A DNA stretch of 64,000 bases from Cytophagales bacterium (GTDB lineage: Bacteria; Bacteroidota; Bacteroidia; Cytophagales; Thermoflexibacteraceae): the NCBI GenBank assembly GCA_004294445.1, contig REAZ01000020.1, positions 1 through 64,000 of the forward strand, given 5' to 3'. This document shows, piece after piece, positions 18,040 to 27,958 of this stretch. Position 1 is the stretch's first letter, and every line of letters begins with the position of its first letter. The notes below the pieces were generated by a model. That model made no database searches and was not told the DNA's origin. It saw nothing but the letters and a program-made list of their open reading frames with translations. The translations under genes and the position numbers were made by a program.

Positions 18040-19659
18040 TTAAAATATAAATCTGGTAGAGAGGAACTTAGATTCGTTATGCTCTACGATATGGTTCAAA
18101 ATCTCCTTATTTTCGGGGGTTAGCTTTGTGGCTACCATTGTTCTGATAGAAAAAGCCCTCAAAGCGTCAGTTACCGAAAGCGTAGTTTCTCCCGAATCTT
18201 TGCGACCTGCAAACGGAAAAGTATCAGGACCTCTTTGGCATTGGGCATTGATGTTTACCCTACATACTTGGTTTACAAGCGGGTCTATCAGGCTTGCTAT
18301 TTGTGCCGAGTCTGTGCCAAAAATACTTAGCTGCTGCCCATGCTCCGATTCTATCATGTATTGGATAGGCTCCTCTATGTCTTCGAAAGCCACAATCGGC
18401 ACGACGGGACCGAACTGCTCCTCTACATACAGTTTCATGCCTTTTTTGACGGGATAGACGACCGCAGGGAATACGAAAGAGTTAAAAGTATCGCCGCCGC
18501 CTTCGTTCATTACCTTCGCCCCTTGTGCTACGGCATCATCAATACATTCTTTGATATAAGCTGGTTTTTGAGGCTCTGGGAGTGGAGTAATCTGTACGCC
18601 TTTTTCCCACGGCATTCCTATTTTTAGCTTGCCAACTTCCTCACAGAAGCGTTTGATAAAGATGTCTTTGACCTTATGGTGAACAAAAATGATTTTCAGA
18701 GCCGTACAACGCTGACCGTTGAAGGAGAGCGAACCCAAAATGCACTCTTTTACGGTCATTTCTATATCGGCATTGTCCAAAATAATAGCTGCATTTTTGG
18801 CATCTAAGCCCAAAACAGCTTTCAATCTGTTGGATTTTGGGTGAGATTTTTTCAACTTATCAGCTACCTTGCTTGAGCCTATGAGCGTGAGTACATTTAT
18901 TTTGCCCGTAGCTATCATAGGGCCTACTATAGTATTTCCTCTGCCATATACGGTATTTACCACGCCTTTTGGGAAGCACTGTTTGAACGCCTCCAAGAGG
19001 GGATAATGTAATAAAGTTCCATGTTTTGGCGGTTTGAAAAGCACCGTATTCCCCATAATAAGGGCGGGAATGAGGGTGGCAAAAGTTTCATTTAGCGGAT
19101 AGTTAAAAGGACCCATGCACAGCACAACGCCCAAGGGTGCGCGCCTGATTTGCCCAATGATTCCCTGCTCGATGACGAAGCGGGAGTGAGTGCGGTCTAA
19201 ATCTTTGAGGGCATCGATGGTATCGTAGTTGTACTGCACAGTACGGTCAAATTCTTTCTCGGAATCAGCGTAAGACTTGCCAATTTCCCACATGAGTAGT
19301 TTTACTATTTCTTTCTTTTTTTCTACCATCATGTTGGTAAACTTTTCCAAGCAGGCTATTCTTTCTGGCACCGTCATCATACTCCATTCCCCTCTGCCGT
19401 TGTTATATGCCTTCACTGCAGCATCGAGAGCTTCCAACGCCTCTACTTCGGTAGCTATGGGGTAGCTGCCTACTACTTTTGGTTCTAAAACGCCGTCAGT
19501 ACGTACATATACGGGGGAAAGTACGGTGTGTGCATCACCATTCCAAGCACGCATTTCGCCATTCACCAAATATTCTTTTTGGTGCAGTGGGGCATCAAGC
19601 CTGAACTCCTCTGGAATTTGGGCTTCTGTAGGGAAAATTTGCTGTAGTTTCTCTTGCAT
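18040..19659 (-). CDS. GapN-like aldehyde dehydrogenase (non-phosphorylating glyceraldehyde-3-phosphate type)
   Basis: ALDH superfamily protein of 539 residues, closest in feel to NADP-dependent non-phosphorylating glyceraldehyde-3-phosphate dehydrogenases. The coenzyme-binding segment MGPFNYPLNETFATLIPAL is near residue 180 and the catalytic Cys is residue 318 in FNGQRCTA. In ALDHs the general-base Glu lies 34 residues before this Cys in a LELGGK motif. Here that position is Gly284 in LGLDAKN, so the usual base is missing, with Asp286 nearby. The enzyme would oxidise an aldehyde in central carbon metabolism; the exact substrate is uncertain. The gene is monocistronic with its own terminator. 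Confidence 0.82.
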   Translation of the reverse strand: MQEKLQQIFPTEAQIPEEFRLDAPLHQKEYLVNGEMRAWNGDAHTVLSPVYVRTDGVLEPKVVGSYPIATEVEALEALDAAVKAYNNGRGEWSMMTVPERIACLEKFTNMMVEKKKEIVKLLMWEIGKSYADSEKEFDRTVQYNYDTIDALKDLDRTHSRFVIEQGIIGQIRRAPLGVVLCMGPFNYPLNETFATLIPALIMGNTVLFKPPKHGTLLHYPLLEAFKQCFPKGVVNTVYGRGNTIVGPMIATGKINVLTLIGSSKVADKLKKSHPKSNRLKAVLGLDAKNAAIILDNADIEMTVKECILGSLSFNGQRCTALKIIFVHHKVKDIFIKRFCEEVGKLKIGMPWEKGVQITPLPEPQKPAYIKECIDDAVAQGAKVMNEGGGDTFNSFVFPAVVYPVKKGMKLYVEEQFGPVVPIVAFEDIEEPIQYMIESEHGQQLSIFGTDSAQIASLIDPLVNQVCRVNINAQCQRGPDTFPFAGRKDSGETTLSVTDALRAFSIRTMVATKLTPENKEILNHIVEHNESKFLSTRFIF

Positions 19660-20083
19660 TAGTTTTTGATATTTTGTTGGATTTATGAATTAATGCCGCT
19701 AATTTGCAGTACGAATATACAGATTTTAATTTTGTTTGCCTATTTATATCTCTTAAAAATGGTAAATGATTTTGTTTGAAGTGCTGCCATACCAAAGCAA
19801 AAAAATCCCATCAAGATAAAAAGTAGTCAGGAATTTGAATTGCGTAAATTTTTTTAATTTTTTAACGCTATTTTCAAAACCTTATTTTTACTTTTGCCCT
19901 CAGCAAATCTAAATCTGTATAAAAAGCCTCTATTTAGTGTAATAGTCAGAAATTTACTGCTTGATTGTATTGTAAAAATCCATCTATTCTATTACTGTTA
20001 CCCTTACTACTTGTACTTAGTTTAATGTATCCAATATTAACAAATTGTTAAGCGTATTCTTAATTTGTTAATCAAAATCACTA
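19660..20083. other. Non-coding region between gapN-like and TonB receptor genes
   Basis: AT-rich divergent intergenic region upstream of both flanking genes. Apart from the promoter at its right end I see no coding frame, hairpin or repeat. It may hold regulatory sites for the large TonB receptor. Confidence 0.6.
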
Positions 20084-20113
20084 TTGAATCTTAATTGTCT
20101 TAGTTTAATTTTG
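20084..20113 (+). promoter_or_regulatory. Promoter of the Oar-like TonB receptor
   Basis: TTG at 20084-20086, then 19 bases, then TAATTTTG at 20106-20113. This fits the Bacteroidota TTG-N19-TAnnTTTG pattern and gives a leader of about 25 bases before the ATG at 20145. Confidence 0.7.
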
Positions 20114-20144
20114 CACTTGAAATAATAATTCACATTTTTCCATT

Positions 20145-23100
20145 ATGAAAAAAATTATACTTGTATTTATTGGTGTATTGCTGTGCGTTTGTATGCAGCA
20201 GTACGTTCATGCACAGGGCGTTACTACAGCCTCTATGACGGGTTTTATCAAAGATGACAAGGGCGAGGGCTTGCCCGGAGCCAATGTGGTGGCAGTGCAT
20301 ACCCCTTCTGGTACGCGCTACGGTGCTTCTACGCAGGTAAGTGGTCGCTTTATCATTCCCGGTATGAGGATTGGCGGACCGTACAAAGTAACGGTGAGCT
20401 TTGTAGGCTACAAAGAAAAATCTCAAGAAGATATTTATTTGAGCTTGGGTAACTCCACTGATATCAATTTGGTGCTTGCCGAAGATGGCAAAGAACTTAC
20501 AGAAGTAGTGGTAACGGGCGAACGCAGTTCTGCTTTTAGCTCTGACCGCACAGGGGCTGATGCTACTTTTGGTAGGGATGCTATCAATAGCTTGCCTACT
20601 ATAGGTCGTAGTGTGAATGATATTGTAAAATACAATGCGTACAGCAACGGTCGCTCTTTTGCGGGTCAGGATAGCCGATTGAATAACTTTACGATTGACG
20701 GTGCGGTATTTAACAACGGTTTCGGTTTGGGCGGCTCCGCTCAGGCAGGTGGGCGTACTGGTACTTCGGCGGTTTCTTTGGATGCCTTAGACGAAGTTCA
20801 GCTCAACATTGCTCCGTATGACGTGCGTCAGTCTGGTTTTGCAGGGGCAAGTATCAATGCAGTAACTCGCTCTGGCACAAACGAAGTTTCTGGCTCTATT
20901 TATCACCTACGTAGAAATAGTAGCGGCTTGGCGGGTAACAAAGTAGATGGTGTAGATTTGCCTCCTGGTCAGTTAAAACTTCAGGAAAGCACAACAGGCT
21001 TCCGCATAGGTTTGCCTATCATCAAGAATAAATTGTTCTTATTTACAAACATAGAGCAGTTTACAAGTTCGCAGCCTGCTTTGGATTGGGTAGCAAATGC
21101 GCCAGGAGCTACAGGCAACGTTTCGCGTACTACTTTGGCAGATTTGCAAGACCTTGACCAGTTTATGCAAACGAATTTCAAACGTAGCTTGGGGGCATTG
21201 GATAATTTTAACAACGACTCAAAAAGTTTTAAGGCATTGTTTAGAATTGATTATAACATCAGCAATAATCATAAGTTGGCTTTGCGTTATTCGCATCATA
21301 ATTCTAATTCTGATGTCATTATCAGTAATAGTAACAGTAGCCAAACCGCAGGGAACGGAAACAGAACCAATCTTCCTTTGGCTATTTCTCCTCAGAATAC
21401 AGGCTATATTATTCAAGACAATACTCGCTCGTTTGCAGCAGAGTTAAACTCTACTTTTGCGGGTAAGTTTGCCAACCAACTTATCGGTACTTTCAATAGG
21501 CAGGTAGAGGATAGAGATTACAAGACCGATTTGTTTCCTTCAGTAGATATTTTGAGAGATGGAACTACTTATACTTCTATTGGTTTTGACCCTTTCACGC
21601 CAAGCAACAAGTTGAGATATTCTACTTTTAACCTGAACAACAACTTGACGTACTTTGCAGGAAAGCATACACTTACTTTTGGTTTGGCGTATGAGTATTT
21701 CAAATCTGACAACTTGTTTTTCCCTGTTTCCAACGGTTCTTATGTGTATAACTCTATTGCAGATTTCAAAACGGCAGCTTTGGCGTATTTGGCAAATCCA
21801 AATGCCACTACCTCGCCTGTGCCAGTGCAGCGTTATAACTACCGCTATTCTTTGCTACCCGGCGGAGCAGAGCCTTGGCAGACTTTGCAAGTTTCTACTT
21901 ATAGCTTCTACGTGCAAGATGAAATCCAAGTAAACCAAAATTTCAAATTGACAGCAGGTATCAGAGGTGATGTGTTTAGCTATAATGACGGCACTGCCGC
22001 AGACTTTGCGAACCCTATCGTTGGCAACTTGACTTTCAGAGATGAGAATAATGCAAACTATAAGATAAATACAGGGGCTTTCCCTTCTTCTCGTTTGCTT
22101 CTTTCGCCTCGCATAGGTTTCAACTGGGATGTAACGGGTAATAAGTCCACACAAATCAGAGGTGGTACAGGTATCTTCGTTTCGCGTATTCCGCAAGTAT
22201 TGGTATCTAATCAGTTAGGGAATAATGGAGTAAATACGGCAATTTTGAACGTTACAAATACAACTGCTTATCCATTTACACTTGACCCAACTCGTTTCAG
22301 ACCAGCAGATACAAACATTGCTAACTTGCCTCCTTACGTAATCAATGCAACTGACGATAAGCTGAAATACCCAACAATTTGGAAAACTAACATAGCGATT
22401 GACCAAAAATTGCCATGGGGAATGGTAGCTACTTTCGAAGTAATTTATAACAAAAATATCAATGCACTTCGCTATATAGATGCTAACTTGAAACCCTCAG
22501 ACCGCAATTTTACAGGAGCAGATACGCGTACTCGTTTCCCCGCATCGGGCGTAGCAAGCACAGGCACAGGGGCAGCAAACACAGTGAACGTTGCTCGTTT
22601 TGTGAACCCTGCTATTTCTAATGCCTTTGTGTTGAAAAATACAGACGTAGGCGATTCTTATACCATCACGACCAAATTGGAAAAAAATGCCTATAAAGGT
22701 TTAGGATTTATGATAGCCTATACTTACGGCATGGCAAGAGATATGCAGTCAGTAGGTAGCACAGTAGTTGCCAATATCGCTACTACGGCAGGGCAGAACT
22801 TTTTAGCAGCATCTTTTGCAGATAACGATTTGCGTCACAGATTTGTAGGCTATGCAAACTATCGTATTAACTACGGTGGCAAATTTGGTGGTTCTACCAT
22901 GTTTACTTTGGGCATGGTTTCTAATAGCGGTGGCAAAGTTTCTTACGTATATGGTAATGACTTCAACGGTGATGGACAAATAAACGACCTTATCTATATT
23001 CCTAATAAGGCTTCTGATTTGCCTTTCGCTCCGCTTACTGTTGGCTCTGGAGCTACAGCTCGTACTTTCACTGCCGAAGAGCAGCAAACTGCCTTTGATG

Positions 23101-23498
23101 CCTACATAGAAGGAAATCCTTATTTGAAAACTCGCAGAGGACAAACTGTAGAACGCAATGGTGCTTACTTCCCATGGCTCACTCGTTTTGACTTCACCGT
23201 AGTTCAGGAGGTTTATTTGAAAGTGGGTGCAAGTGGAAAGAGAAACGTGCTACAGTTCAGAGCAGACATTTTGAACATTGGTAACTTATTTAGAAATTCG
23301 GCAGGTTTGTTCTATGCAAATACAACAACTAACCCGCTCACTATAGCCTCAATAAGTGCTACAGGGCAGCCTACGTATCGCTTGGCAACTCAAGTAGTTG
23401 ATGGACAAACTATTTTGCTAAGAGATTCTTTCGTTACAAGCAAAACTCTTGATAACGCATGGCAGGCACAGATTGGTATTCGTTATACTTTTAACTAA
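20145..23498 (+). CDS. Oar-like TonB-dependent outer membrane receptor
   Basis: Outer membrane protein of 1117 residues. A signal peptide (about residues 1-24, ending HAQ) is followed by a carboxypeptidase-regulatory-like beta-sandwich ([20 protein letters not shown] to about residue 110). Next comes a TonB plug ([47 protein letters not shown]) and a long beta-barrel ending in the aromatic strand QIGIRYTFN. The IGRSVNDI and [20 protein letters not shown] segments are typical of Oar-type proteins. It probably imports or exports large substrates in a TonB-dependent way, substrate unknown. It is monocistronic with a strong promoter and terminator, consistent with an abundant protein. Confidence 0.9.
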   Translation: MKKIILVFIGVLLCVCMQQYVHAQGVTTASMTGFIKDDKGEGLPGANVVAVHTPSGTRYGASTQVSGRFIIPGMRIGGPYKVTVSFVGYKEKSQEDIYLSLGNSTDINLVLAEDGKELTEVVVTGERSSAFSSDRTGADATFGRDAINSLPTIGRSVNDIVKYNAYSNGRSFAGQDSRLNNFTIDGAVFNNGFGLGGSAQAGGRTGTSAVSLDALDEVQLNIAPYDVRQSGFAGASINAVTRSGTNEVSGSIYHLRRNSSGLAGNKVDGVDLPPGQLKLQESTTGFRIGLPIIKNKLFLFTNIEQFTSSQPALDWVANAPGATGNVSRTTLADLQDLDQFMQTNFKRSLGALDNFNNDSKSFKALFRIDYNISNNHKLALRYSHHNSNSDVIISNSNSSQTAGNGNRTNLPLAISPQNTGYIIQDNTRSFAAELNSTFAGKFANQLIGTFNRQVEDRDYKTDLFPSVDILRDGTTYTSIGFDPFTPSNKLRYSTFNLNNNLTYFAGKHTLTFGLAYEYFKSDNLFFPVSNGSYVYNSIADFKTAALAYLANPNATTSPVPVQRYNYRYSLLPGGAEPWQTLQVSTYSFYVQDEIQVNQNFKLTAGIRGDVFSYNDGTAADFANPIVGNLTFRDENNANYKINTGAFPSSRLLLSPRIGFNWDVTGNKSTQIRGGTGIFVSRIPQVLVSNQLGNNGVNTAILNVTNTTAYPFTLDPTRFRPADTNIANLPPYVINATDDKLKYPTIWKTNIAIDQKLPWGMVATFEVIYNKNINALRYIDANLKPSDRNFTGADTRTRFPASGVASTGTGAANTVNVARFVNPAISNAFVLKNTDVGDSYTITTKLEKNAYKGLGFMIAYTYGMARDMQSVGSTVVANIATTAGQNFLAASFADNDLRHRFVGYANYRINYGGKFGGSTMFTLGMVSNSGGKVSYVYGNDFNGDGQINDLIYIPNKASDLPFAPLTVGSGATARTFTAEEQQTAFDAYIEGNPYLKTRRGQTVERNGAYFPWLTRFDFTVVQEVYLKVGASGKRNVLQFRADILNIGNLFRNSAGLFYANTTTNPLTIASISATGQPTYRLATQVVDGQTILLRDSFVTSKTLDNAWQAQIGIRYTFN

Positions 23499-23523
23499 GC
23501 CATTCCGAGAAAATAACATCACA

Positions 23524-23560
23524 AAAAAAGCGAACTCTTTTAACAAGGGTTCGCTTTTTT
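23524..23560. terminator. Bidirectional terminator
   Basis: Stem with arms AAAAGCGAAC and GTTCGCTTTT (about 23526-23535 and 23549-23558), A-rich on the left and T-rich on the right. It sits between convergent genes ending at 23498 (+) and 23582 (-). Confidence 0.8.
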
Positions 23561-23581
23561 ATTTTCACTCGTTTAGGACGA

Positions 23582-24766
23582 TTAGCCTCCTGCTATTCTT
23601 TCTACTATCCAAAAAAGGGCAGCAAAGGCAGCAAGGCAAGACATAAGTATTCGGAAATTTGCGTAAATCGGGCGTTTACTTAGCAGCATCAAAGGCGGAA
23701 GCACCAATAGCATGATACAAATTTGCATCAGTTCTATCCCCACATTAAAGCCAAAAATACTTAGCCCCATTTGCAAGGCATCGAGGTGCAGTTTGGAAAG
23801 CGTATCGGAAAATGCCAAGCCGTGAATAAGCCCAAAACCTGCCGCAATATAAATTTCCTTGCCAAAAAACAAAGGTCTGTAGGCGTGAAAAGCCGAAATG
23901 AGGATAGAAAAACCAATCATTACTTCTATGAGTTGGCTTGAAAAGGGTATCCAAGCAAGCGTGCCGAGCAGTAGCGTAACGGAATGACCCGCCGTAAATG
24001 CGGTAATGATACTAACAAGTTTACGAACCGTATATCGCAAACCGCCAAAGGAACTCCATTTTTTATTTTTTACCAACAAAGGAGCAGGCACAAGCAAGAT
24101 AAGCAAAAACAATAAATGGTCTGTTCCCTCCGCAATATGATTTGCCCCTAATACAAGCATTGTTTTAAAGCCTTTCCACAAGCTGCCCTCCCCCAAATTA
24201 ATTTCAAGTGGAAAAATCTTGCCCGTAGGAATATCCAATTTCACTACGCCAATAGGTAGCAGATTTTCATGCTGCCCACTTTCCCAATCCTGCACCACAT
24301 TGAGCAATGCCTCATGCGTAATTACCTGATGAATAATGACATCATAAAAAAGTAGGAAGTAACGAATATCACTATCAGTTTTCGGAAAAATTTGTATTCT
24401 TACCGCCAGTTCGCTATACTTCCCTACTATTTCGCTGTTTGTTTCTTGGATAGTAGCAGAGATAAATTTCACTTCCCACGTTTGTTTGTCTTTGCCTTGT
24501 AACCTGATGTGTTCCTGAAAATATCGCCTAAATTGCTCATTTTCATTGATATTACTACCTATTTTTTGCCCAAAAGCCAGTTCAAATTCACTCAAAGGCA
24601 TGAGTATATCCATCTGAATACTTTTGTGCTGTATGGTCAGTTCTATCACCGTATTGGGCATGGGGTGGGCGTAGGCAATCTCTCCGAAAAATAAGGTAAA
24701 AAATAGCAAGTAGCAAACCTGATGAAGGTTTGCTACTTTGGGAAAAGACTTAGAAACTGCCGCCAT
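23582..24766 (-). CDS. HupE/UreJ-family membrane protein
   Basis: Protein of 394 residues with a signal peptide ending AYAHPMP, an extracytoplasmic N-terminal domain of about 170 residues, and then six or seven membrane helices. The segment LGANHIAEGTDHLLFLLILL, with FTAGHSVTLLLG and AGFGLIHGLAFS following, is the hallmark of the HupE/UreJ_2 family and carries His and Asp residues that could bind metal. I chose the ATG at 24766 because it places the signal peptide at the start; a non-optimal start at 24811 is in frame. The start overlaps the DUF3500 gene by 17 bases, so the two are translationally coupled. A role in metal transport (Ni/Co for HupE) is a family-level guess. Confidence 0.82.
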   Translation of the reverse strand: MAAVSKSFPKVANLHQVCYLLFFTLFFGEIAYAHPMPNTVIELTIQHKSIQMDILMPLSEFELAFGQKIGSNINENEQFRRYFQEHIRLQGKDKQTWEVKFISATIQETNSEIVGKYSELAVRIQIFPKTDSDIRYFLLFYDVIIHQVITHEALLNVVQDWESGQHENLLPIGVVKLDIPTGKIFPLEINLGEGSLWKGFKTMLVLGANHIAEGTDHLLFLLILLVPAPLLVKNKKWSSFGGLRYTVRKLVSIITAFTAGHSVTLLLGTLAWIPFSSQLIEVMIGFSILISAFHAYRPLFFGKEIYIAAGFGLIHGLAFSDTLSKLHLDALQMGLSIFGFNVGIELMQICIMLLVLPPLMLLSKRPIYANFRILMSCLAAFAALFWIVERIAGG

Positions 24767-25811
24767 AATCGCCTGTTCTATCTCTCCAAACTGAGTGGGG
24801 GTGAGGTACATTTCTGATGACGATACCGCCTTGTACCGAATATTCTATCCAAACACTTGTGCCGTCTATCCTCACATAATCGTTTTGGACTGTCAGGTTG
24901 GCATTTCCCGAATAGGCAATGTAGGTATCGTCTATTTCTGCGGTATATTTCGCCATGATGATGGCTGCATTGGCATCGTCTATGTCGTTTACGTACGTTT
25001 TTATAGCATTCAATACGGCTGTTTTTTGTGCAGCATTAAGGTTGCCTACCTTCAATCCCGATTTTGCATTGGGGAACTGCCCGTCTTTGCCTGGTCCCAG
25101 CAAAATATCACTGAAAGTAGAGGAAAGTTTGGCTGTAGCAAGTTCGCTTGCGCTTAGGCTACCAAACATTGCCGCTAAAGCATCTCTGTCTTGCACTAAG
25201 GGCTGGTAGTTGCTACCGAAGGCAGCAAAAGGCTCAACAGCTCTGAATGAAGGAGTTGCCCCCTTCAAAACTCCATTGACGTAGGTATTGGAAACTGCCA
25301 AATGGTGTCCGCCTGCTTGCAACTGCCAAGTAGCAGTAGCGGAGGGCGTACCCAAAAAAGCCATATAATACTGTCCTGCTCCGTAGGTAGTTCCGCCGCC
25401 GTTGTTGCTTAGGTAGTCATCTGCCAACCAAAGTTGGGTAATTTCCTCATAACCTTCGTTAGCAGTGCTACCCGTAACTTCTTTGAGCAGAGCTTTGGCG
25501 GCGGTGAGTTGGGTTGCGTTCAAATCGCCAAACCGAATACCTATGCGTGGCACCATAGTAACGGGCAAATTCGACCATTTTTTTGCATTGGTGGCATTGT
25601 ACTCCAGCTGCAAAGTAGTAAGTTGCGATGCAGAAAGTGTGGCTTTCAGATTTTCTGCCAAGCAAACAATTTTGGCAATGCCTGTTTTTGAGCTGCAATC
25701 CGTTACCGTTCCCGAAGGCGTAACTGCCGCAGACGCATCATCACTGCTTTTGCTACAAGAAACAAAAGACACGCAAGCAACAAGAAATAAATTTAAAACT
25801 AATTTTCTCAT
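24750..25811 (-). CDS. DUF3500 lipoprotein
   Basis: Predicted lipoprotein of 353 residues with lipobox SFVSC (Cys20). The mature part has the DUF3500 pattern: a region with RIGIRFGDLNATQLTAAKAL, the YYMAFLGTPSATATWQLQAG segment, GGHHLAVSNTYV, and the C-terminal NDYVRIDGTSVWIEYSVQGG and HPHSVWRDRTGDYGGS. The conserved HH and the C-terminal HPHxxWRD could bind metal or be catalytic; the family has no established function. It overlaps the HupE-like gene by 17 bases and follows the esterase gene by 6 bases, so the three form an operon. Confidence 0.88.
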   Translation of the reverse strand: MRKLVLNLFLVACVSFVSCSKSSDDASAAVTPSGTVTDCSSKTGIAKIVCLAENLKATLSASQLTTLQLEYNATNAKKWSNLPVTMVPRIGIRFGDLNATQLTAAKALLKEVTGSTANEGYEEITQLWLADDYLSNNGGGTTYGAGQYYMAFLGTPSATATWQLQAGGHHLAVSNTYVNGVLKGATPSFRAVEPFAAFGSNYQPLVQDRDALAAMFGSLSASELATAKLSSTFSDILLGPGKDGQFPNAKSGLKVGNLNAAQKTAVLNAIKTYVNDIDDANAAIIMAKYTAEIDDTYIAYSGNANLTVQNDYVRIDGTSVWIEYSVQGGIVIRNVPHPHSVWRDRTGDYGGSF

Positions 25812-25817
25812 ACTGTT

Positions 25818-26756
25818 CTATTTCAAATATTTGTCTAAAAATGTAAATACTAAATTCAAGTTTTCTGTGGTTTCAAATTCACTGCCGCCATGGTTTGCTC
25901 CTTTTAATAGTTTGAGGGTTACTTTTTCACTTCCCAATGTTTTTTCTAATTCTTTGGCAAAATCAATAGACTGTTCTGTAGGCACAAGGCGGTCTTCTGT
26001 ACCATGTTGGATAAAAAAAGCTGGCTCATCTTTACTGATATAAGTGGTAGGATTAGCCACTTTTACCAAGTCTTTTGCCTCTGTAATTTTCTTACCTATC
26101 AAAAGAGATTCAGGCGAATCTGCTGCATCGTGGTCGGCTTTGCCTTTCCCTGAAGCCTTAAACTGTAAGTCCATGGTATTAAAATCAATAGGAGGAAACC
26201 AAGCTACTACTGCTTGTACCCGACTTGATACTTTTTCATTCCCTAAGCTAAGGTCTTCTAATGCCGCTACATCTGCGGAAGTGCCAGCCATGGCAGATAA
26301 GTTTCCACCTGCGGAGCCTCCCCAAGTCGCTATTTTGTCAGGATTGAGTTTGTAAGTTTTAGCATTTGCCCTAATGAAACGAATTGCCGCTTTTACGTCT
26401 TGAATTTGAGCGGGATAAATTGCTTCGCCACTCAAACGGTAATTTATGCTCACTACTGCGTATCCTCTTTTTAACCCTTCGAGCATAGGATTAAGTTGCC
26501 CGTCGGCTTTGTCTCCAAACTTAAATGCACCACCATGGATAGAGATAATGACAGGAAAATTGCCTTCCCCTTCATTGGGCAGGTAAATATCTAATTTTTG
26601 CGATACTGATAACTTGGCATAAGGCACATCAAGCCATTTGCGGCTGATATTTTCTGTATTTGCTTTTTTCATGCCGCCCCCTCTTGGTTGGCAAAAGGCA
26701 AAATGGCTTGAAAATAGCCACAGGAGCAAGTATAACAATATGGTTGATTTTTTCAT
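25818..26756 (-). CDS. Secreted alpha/beta hydrolase (BD-FAE-like esterase)
   Basis: Protein of 312 residues with signal peptide (to about residue 23, FAFCQ). The oxyanion segment ISIHGGAFKFGD, the nucleophile elbow WGGSAGGNLSAM, the acid in HGTEDRLVP and the His in GANHGGSEFE are all present, so it should be active. The closest known type is the BD-FAE/carboxylesterase group acting on acylated polysaccharides or small esters. It is first in an operon with the DUF3500 and HupE-like genes and is divergent from an AraC regulator, which may control it. Confidence 0.88.
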   Translation of the reverse strand: MKKSTILLYLLLWLFSSHFAFCQPRGGGMKKANTENISRKWLDVPYAKLSVSQKLDIYLPNEGEGNFPVIISIHGGAFKFGDKADGQLNPMLEGLKRGYAVVSINYRLSGEAIYPAQIQDVKAAIRFIRANAKTYKLNPDKIATWGGSAGGNLSAMAGTSADVAALEDLSLGNEKVSSRVQAVVAWFPPIDFNTMDLQFKASGKGKADHDAADSPESLLIGKKITEAKDLVKVANPTTYISKDEPAFFIQHGTEDRLVPTEQSIDFAKELEKTLGSEKVTLKLLKGANHGGSEFETTENLNLVFTFLDKYLK

Positions 26757-26781
26757 AGTTCAAAAAAACATTTATTTCTCG

Positions 26782-26789
26782 CAAATTTA
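26782..26789 (-). promoter_or_regulatory. Possible -7 box of the esterase operon
   Basis: Minus-strand TAAATTTG matches TAnnTTTG, 26 bases before the ATG at 26756. A TTTTTG ends 16 bases further upstream, a shorter spacing than usual. Confidence 0.4.
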
Positions 26790-26853
26790 CGTAGTTAAGC
26801 TGTTACAAAAAGACACTTTTTAGCGTATAAAGGATAATAATCAAACCTATTCT

Positions 26854-27753
26854 TTGATGAAACATAAAAAAATAAGGCAATATGACGGTTTATACGGAGA
26901 AAATCAGACTCCTTTGCCTACCAACTACATTTTTTTAGAACACATAGAAACACGCAGCAAAGGCTTTAATTGGCTTATTCAACCGCATATCCACGTACAT
27001 TTATTTCAGCTATTTTTCATTGAGTCAGGGAGTTTGGAGTTTCAGACAGATACAACACCTCAACGGCTGTGCGCACCTTGCATTCTGATAATTCCTCCCA
27101 CTATATTACATGGTTTTACCTACTCTCCAGACGTTTCAGGGCGAATACTTACCCTATCGGACACTGTGGTAGAAAGTATTTTGCAAGAGTTGCATACGGT
27201 TTCTTTGTTCTTTAATTCTTTGCAAATTCTTTGTTTTTCTGCCGATAAGCAACATTGTTTTGAATCAATTATGAAACAAATAGTGCAGATAAATGACGAA
27301 CTTTTTACTGACCAAGTAGAGAAACAAGCAATGCTAAAAGTCTATTTTAGTCAATTATTTTTGTCTTTGTATCGTTTGGCATTGCACAAAAAAGACCAAC
27401 CAAAAATAGAAGATTTGACATTAAAACATTTTAGAACTTTCCAAAAGAATATCAGAAATGCTGAATATCCTAAAAGTGTTCCTCAGTTTGCCGAAGAATT
27501 AGCAGTTAGTCCTGTGCATTTGAATCGGATTTGCCACGCTGTAGTTGGGAAATCTGCCTCTCTATTGGTGAAAGAATACCTCATGGAGCAAGCCCAAAAA
27601 TATCTTTTGCATACTTCTTACTCTGTGTCAGAAATAAGTTATCTGATGCGGTTTGAGTACCCGAATTACTTTGCCAAGCTATTCAAAAAGCACACGGGGC
27701 TTTCCCCCAAAGAATTTAGAAAAATGAATGTTTATGAATATCGTCCAGATTAA
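26854..27753 (+). CDS. AraC-family transcriptional regulator
   Basis: Protein of 299 residues. The N-terminal cupin-like ligand domain includes QPHIHVHLFQLFFIESGSLE and a PTILHGF segment. The C-terminal double helix-turn-helix has FAEELAVSPVHLNRICHAVV and VSEISYLMRFEYPNYFAKLF followed by the KKHTGLSPKEFRK signature. The cupin pattern resembles PobR-like regulators of aromatic acid use. It is divergently coded from the esterase operon with a 97-base gap, so local regulation is likely. Confidence 0.92.
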   Translation: MMKHKKIRQYDGLYGENQTPLPTNYIFLEHIETRSKGFNWLIQPHIHVHLFQLFFIESGSLEFQTDTTPQRLCAPCILIIPPTILHGFTYSPDVSGRILTLSDTVVESILQELHTVSLFFNSLQILCFSADKQHCFESIMKQIVQINDELFTDQVEKQAMLKVYFSQLFLSLYRLALHKKDQPKIEDLTLKHFRTFQKNIRNAEYPKSVPQFAEELAVSPVHLNRICHAVVGKSASLLVKEYLMEQAQKYLLHTSYSVSEISYLMRFEYPNYFAKLFKKHTGLSPKEFRKMNVYEYRPD

Positions 27754-27807
27754 ATTAGGTATTTATCAAATTTTCATCATCCTAATAGCTGTTGGCTTAT
27801 AAAGTAC

Positions 27808-27915
27808 CTCATGCAGGTATAGCAAATTTGTTTTAAGATGAAATTAAGTTTTTCATACAAAAATATCGTTTTTTGGTGTAGAAAAATTTAATTTGCACCG
27901 TTTCATCTGCATGAG
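27808..27915 (+). promoter_or_regulatory. Nested inverted repeats before a TonB receptor gene
   Basis: Outer arms CTCATGCAG (27808-27816) and CTGCATGAG (27907-27915), inner arms AGATGAAA (27836-27843) and TTTCATCT (27901-27908), and a small GGTG/CACC hairpin (27875-27878 with 27896-27899). They lie 43 bases before the ATG at 27959. They could be a structured leader or paired operator sites. I do not recognise a known riboswitch. Confidence 0.4.
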
Positions 27916-27958
27916 TGGGCTGGTTTTTCCCTCCTTCTCCAAATCCAAAAGATAGATT

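Noticed and set aside
25465-26043. Plus-strand frame of 192 codons
   Set aside because: Antisense to the DUF3500 and esterase genes, which are both well supported.
27754-27958. Cobalamin or TPP riboswitch before the TonB receptor
   Set aside because: The conserved boxes of these riboswitches are not visible; only generic inverted repeats are.
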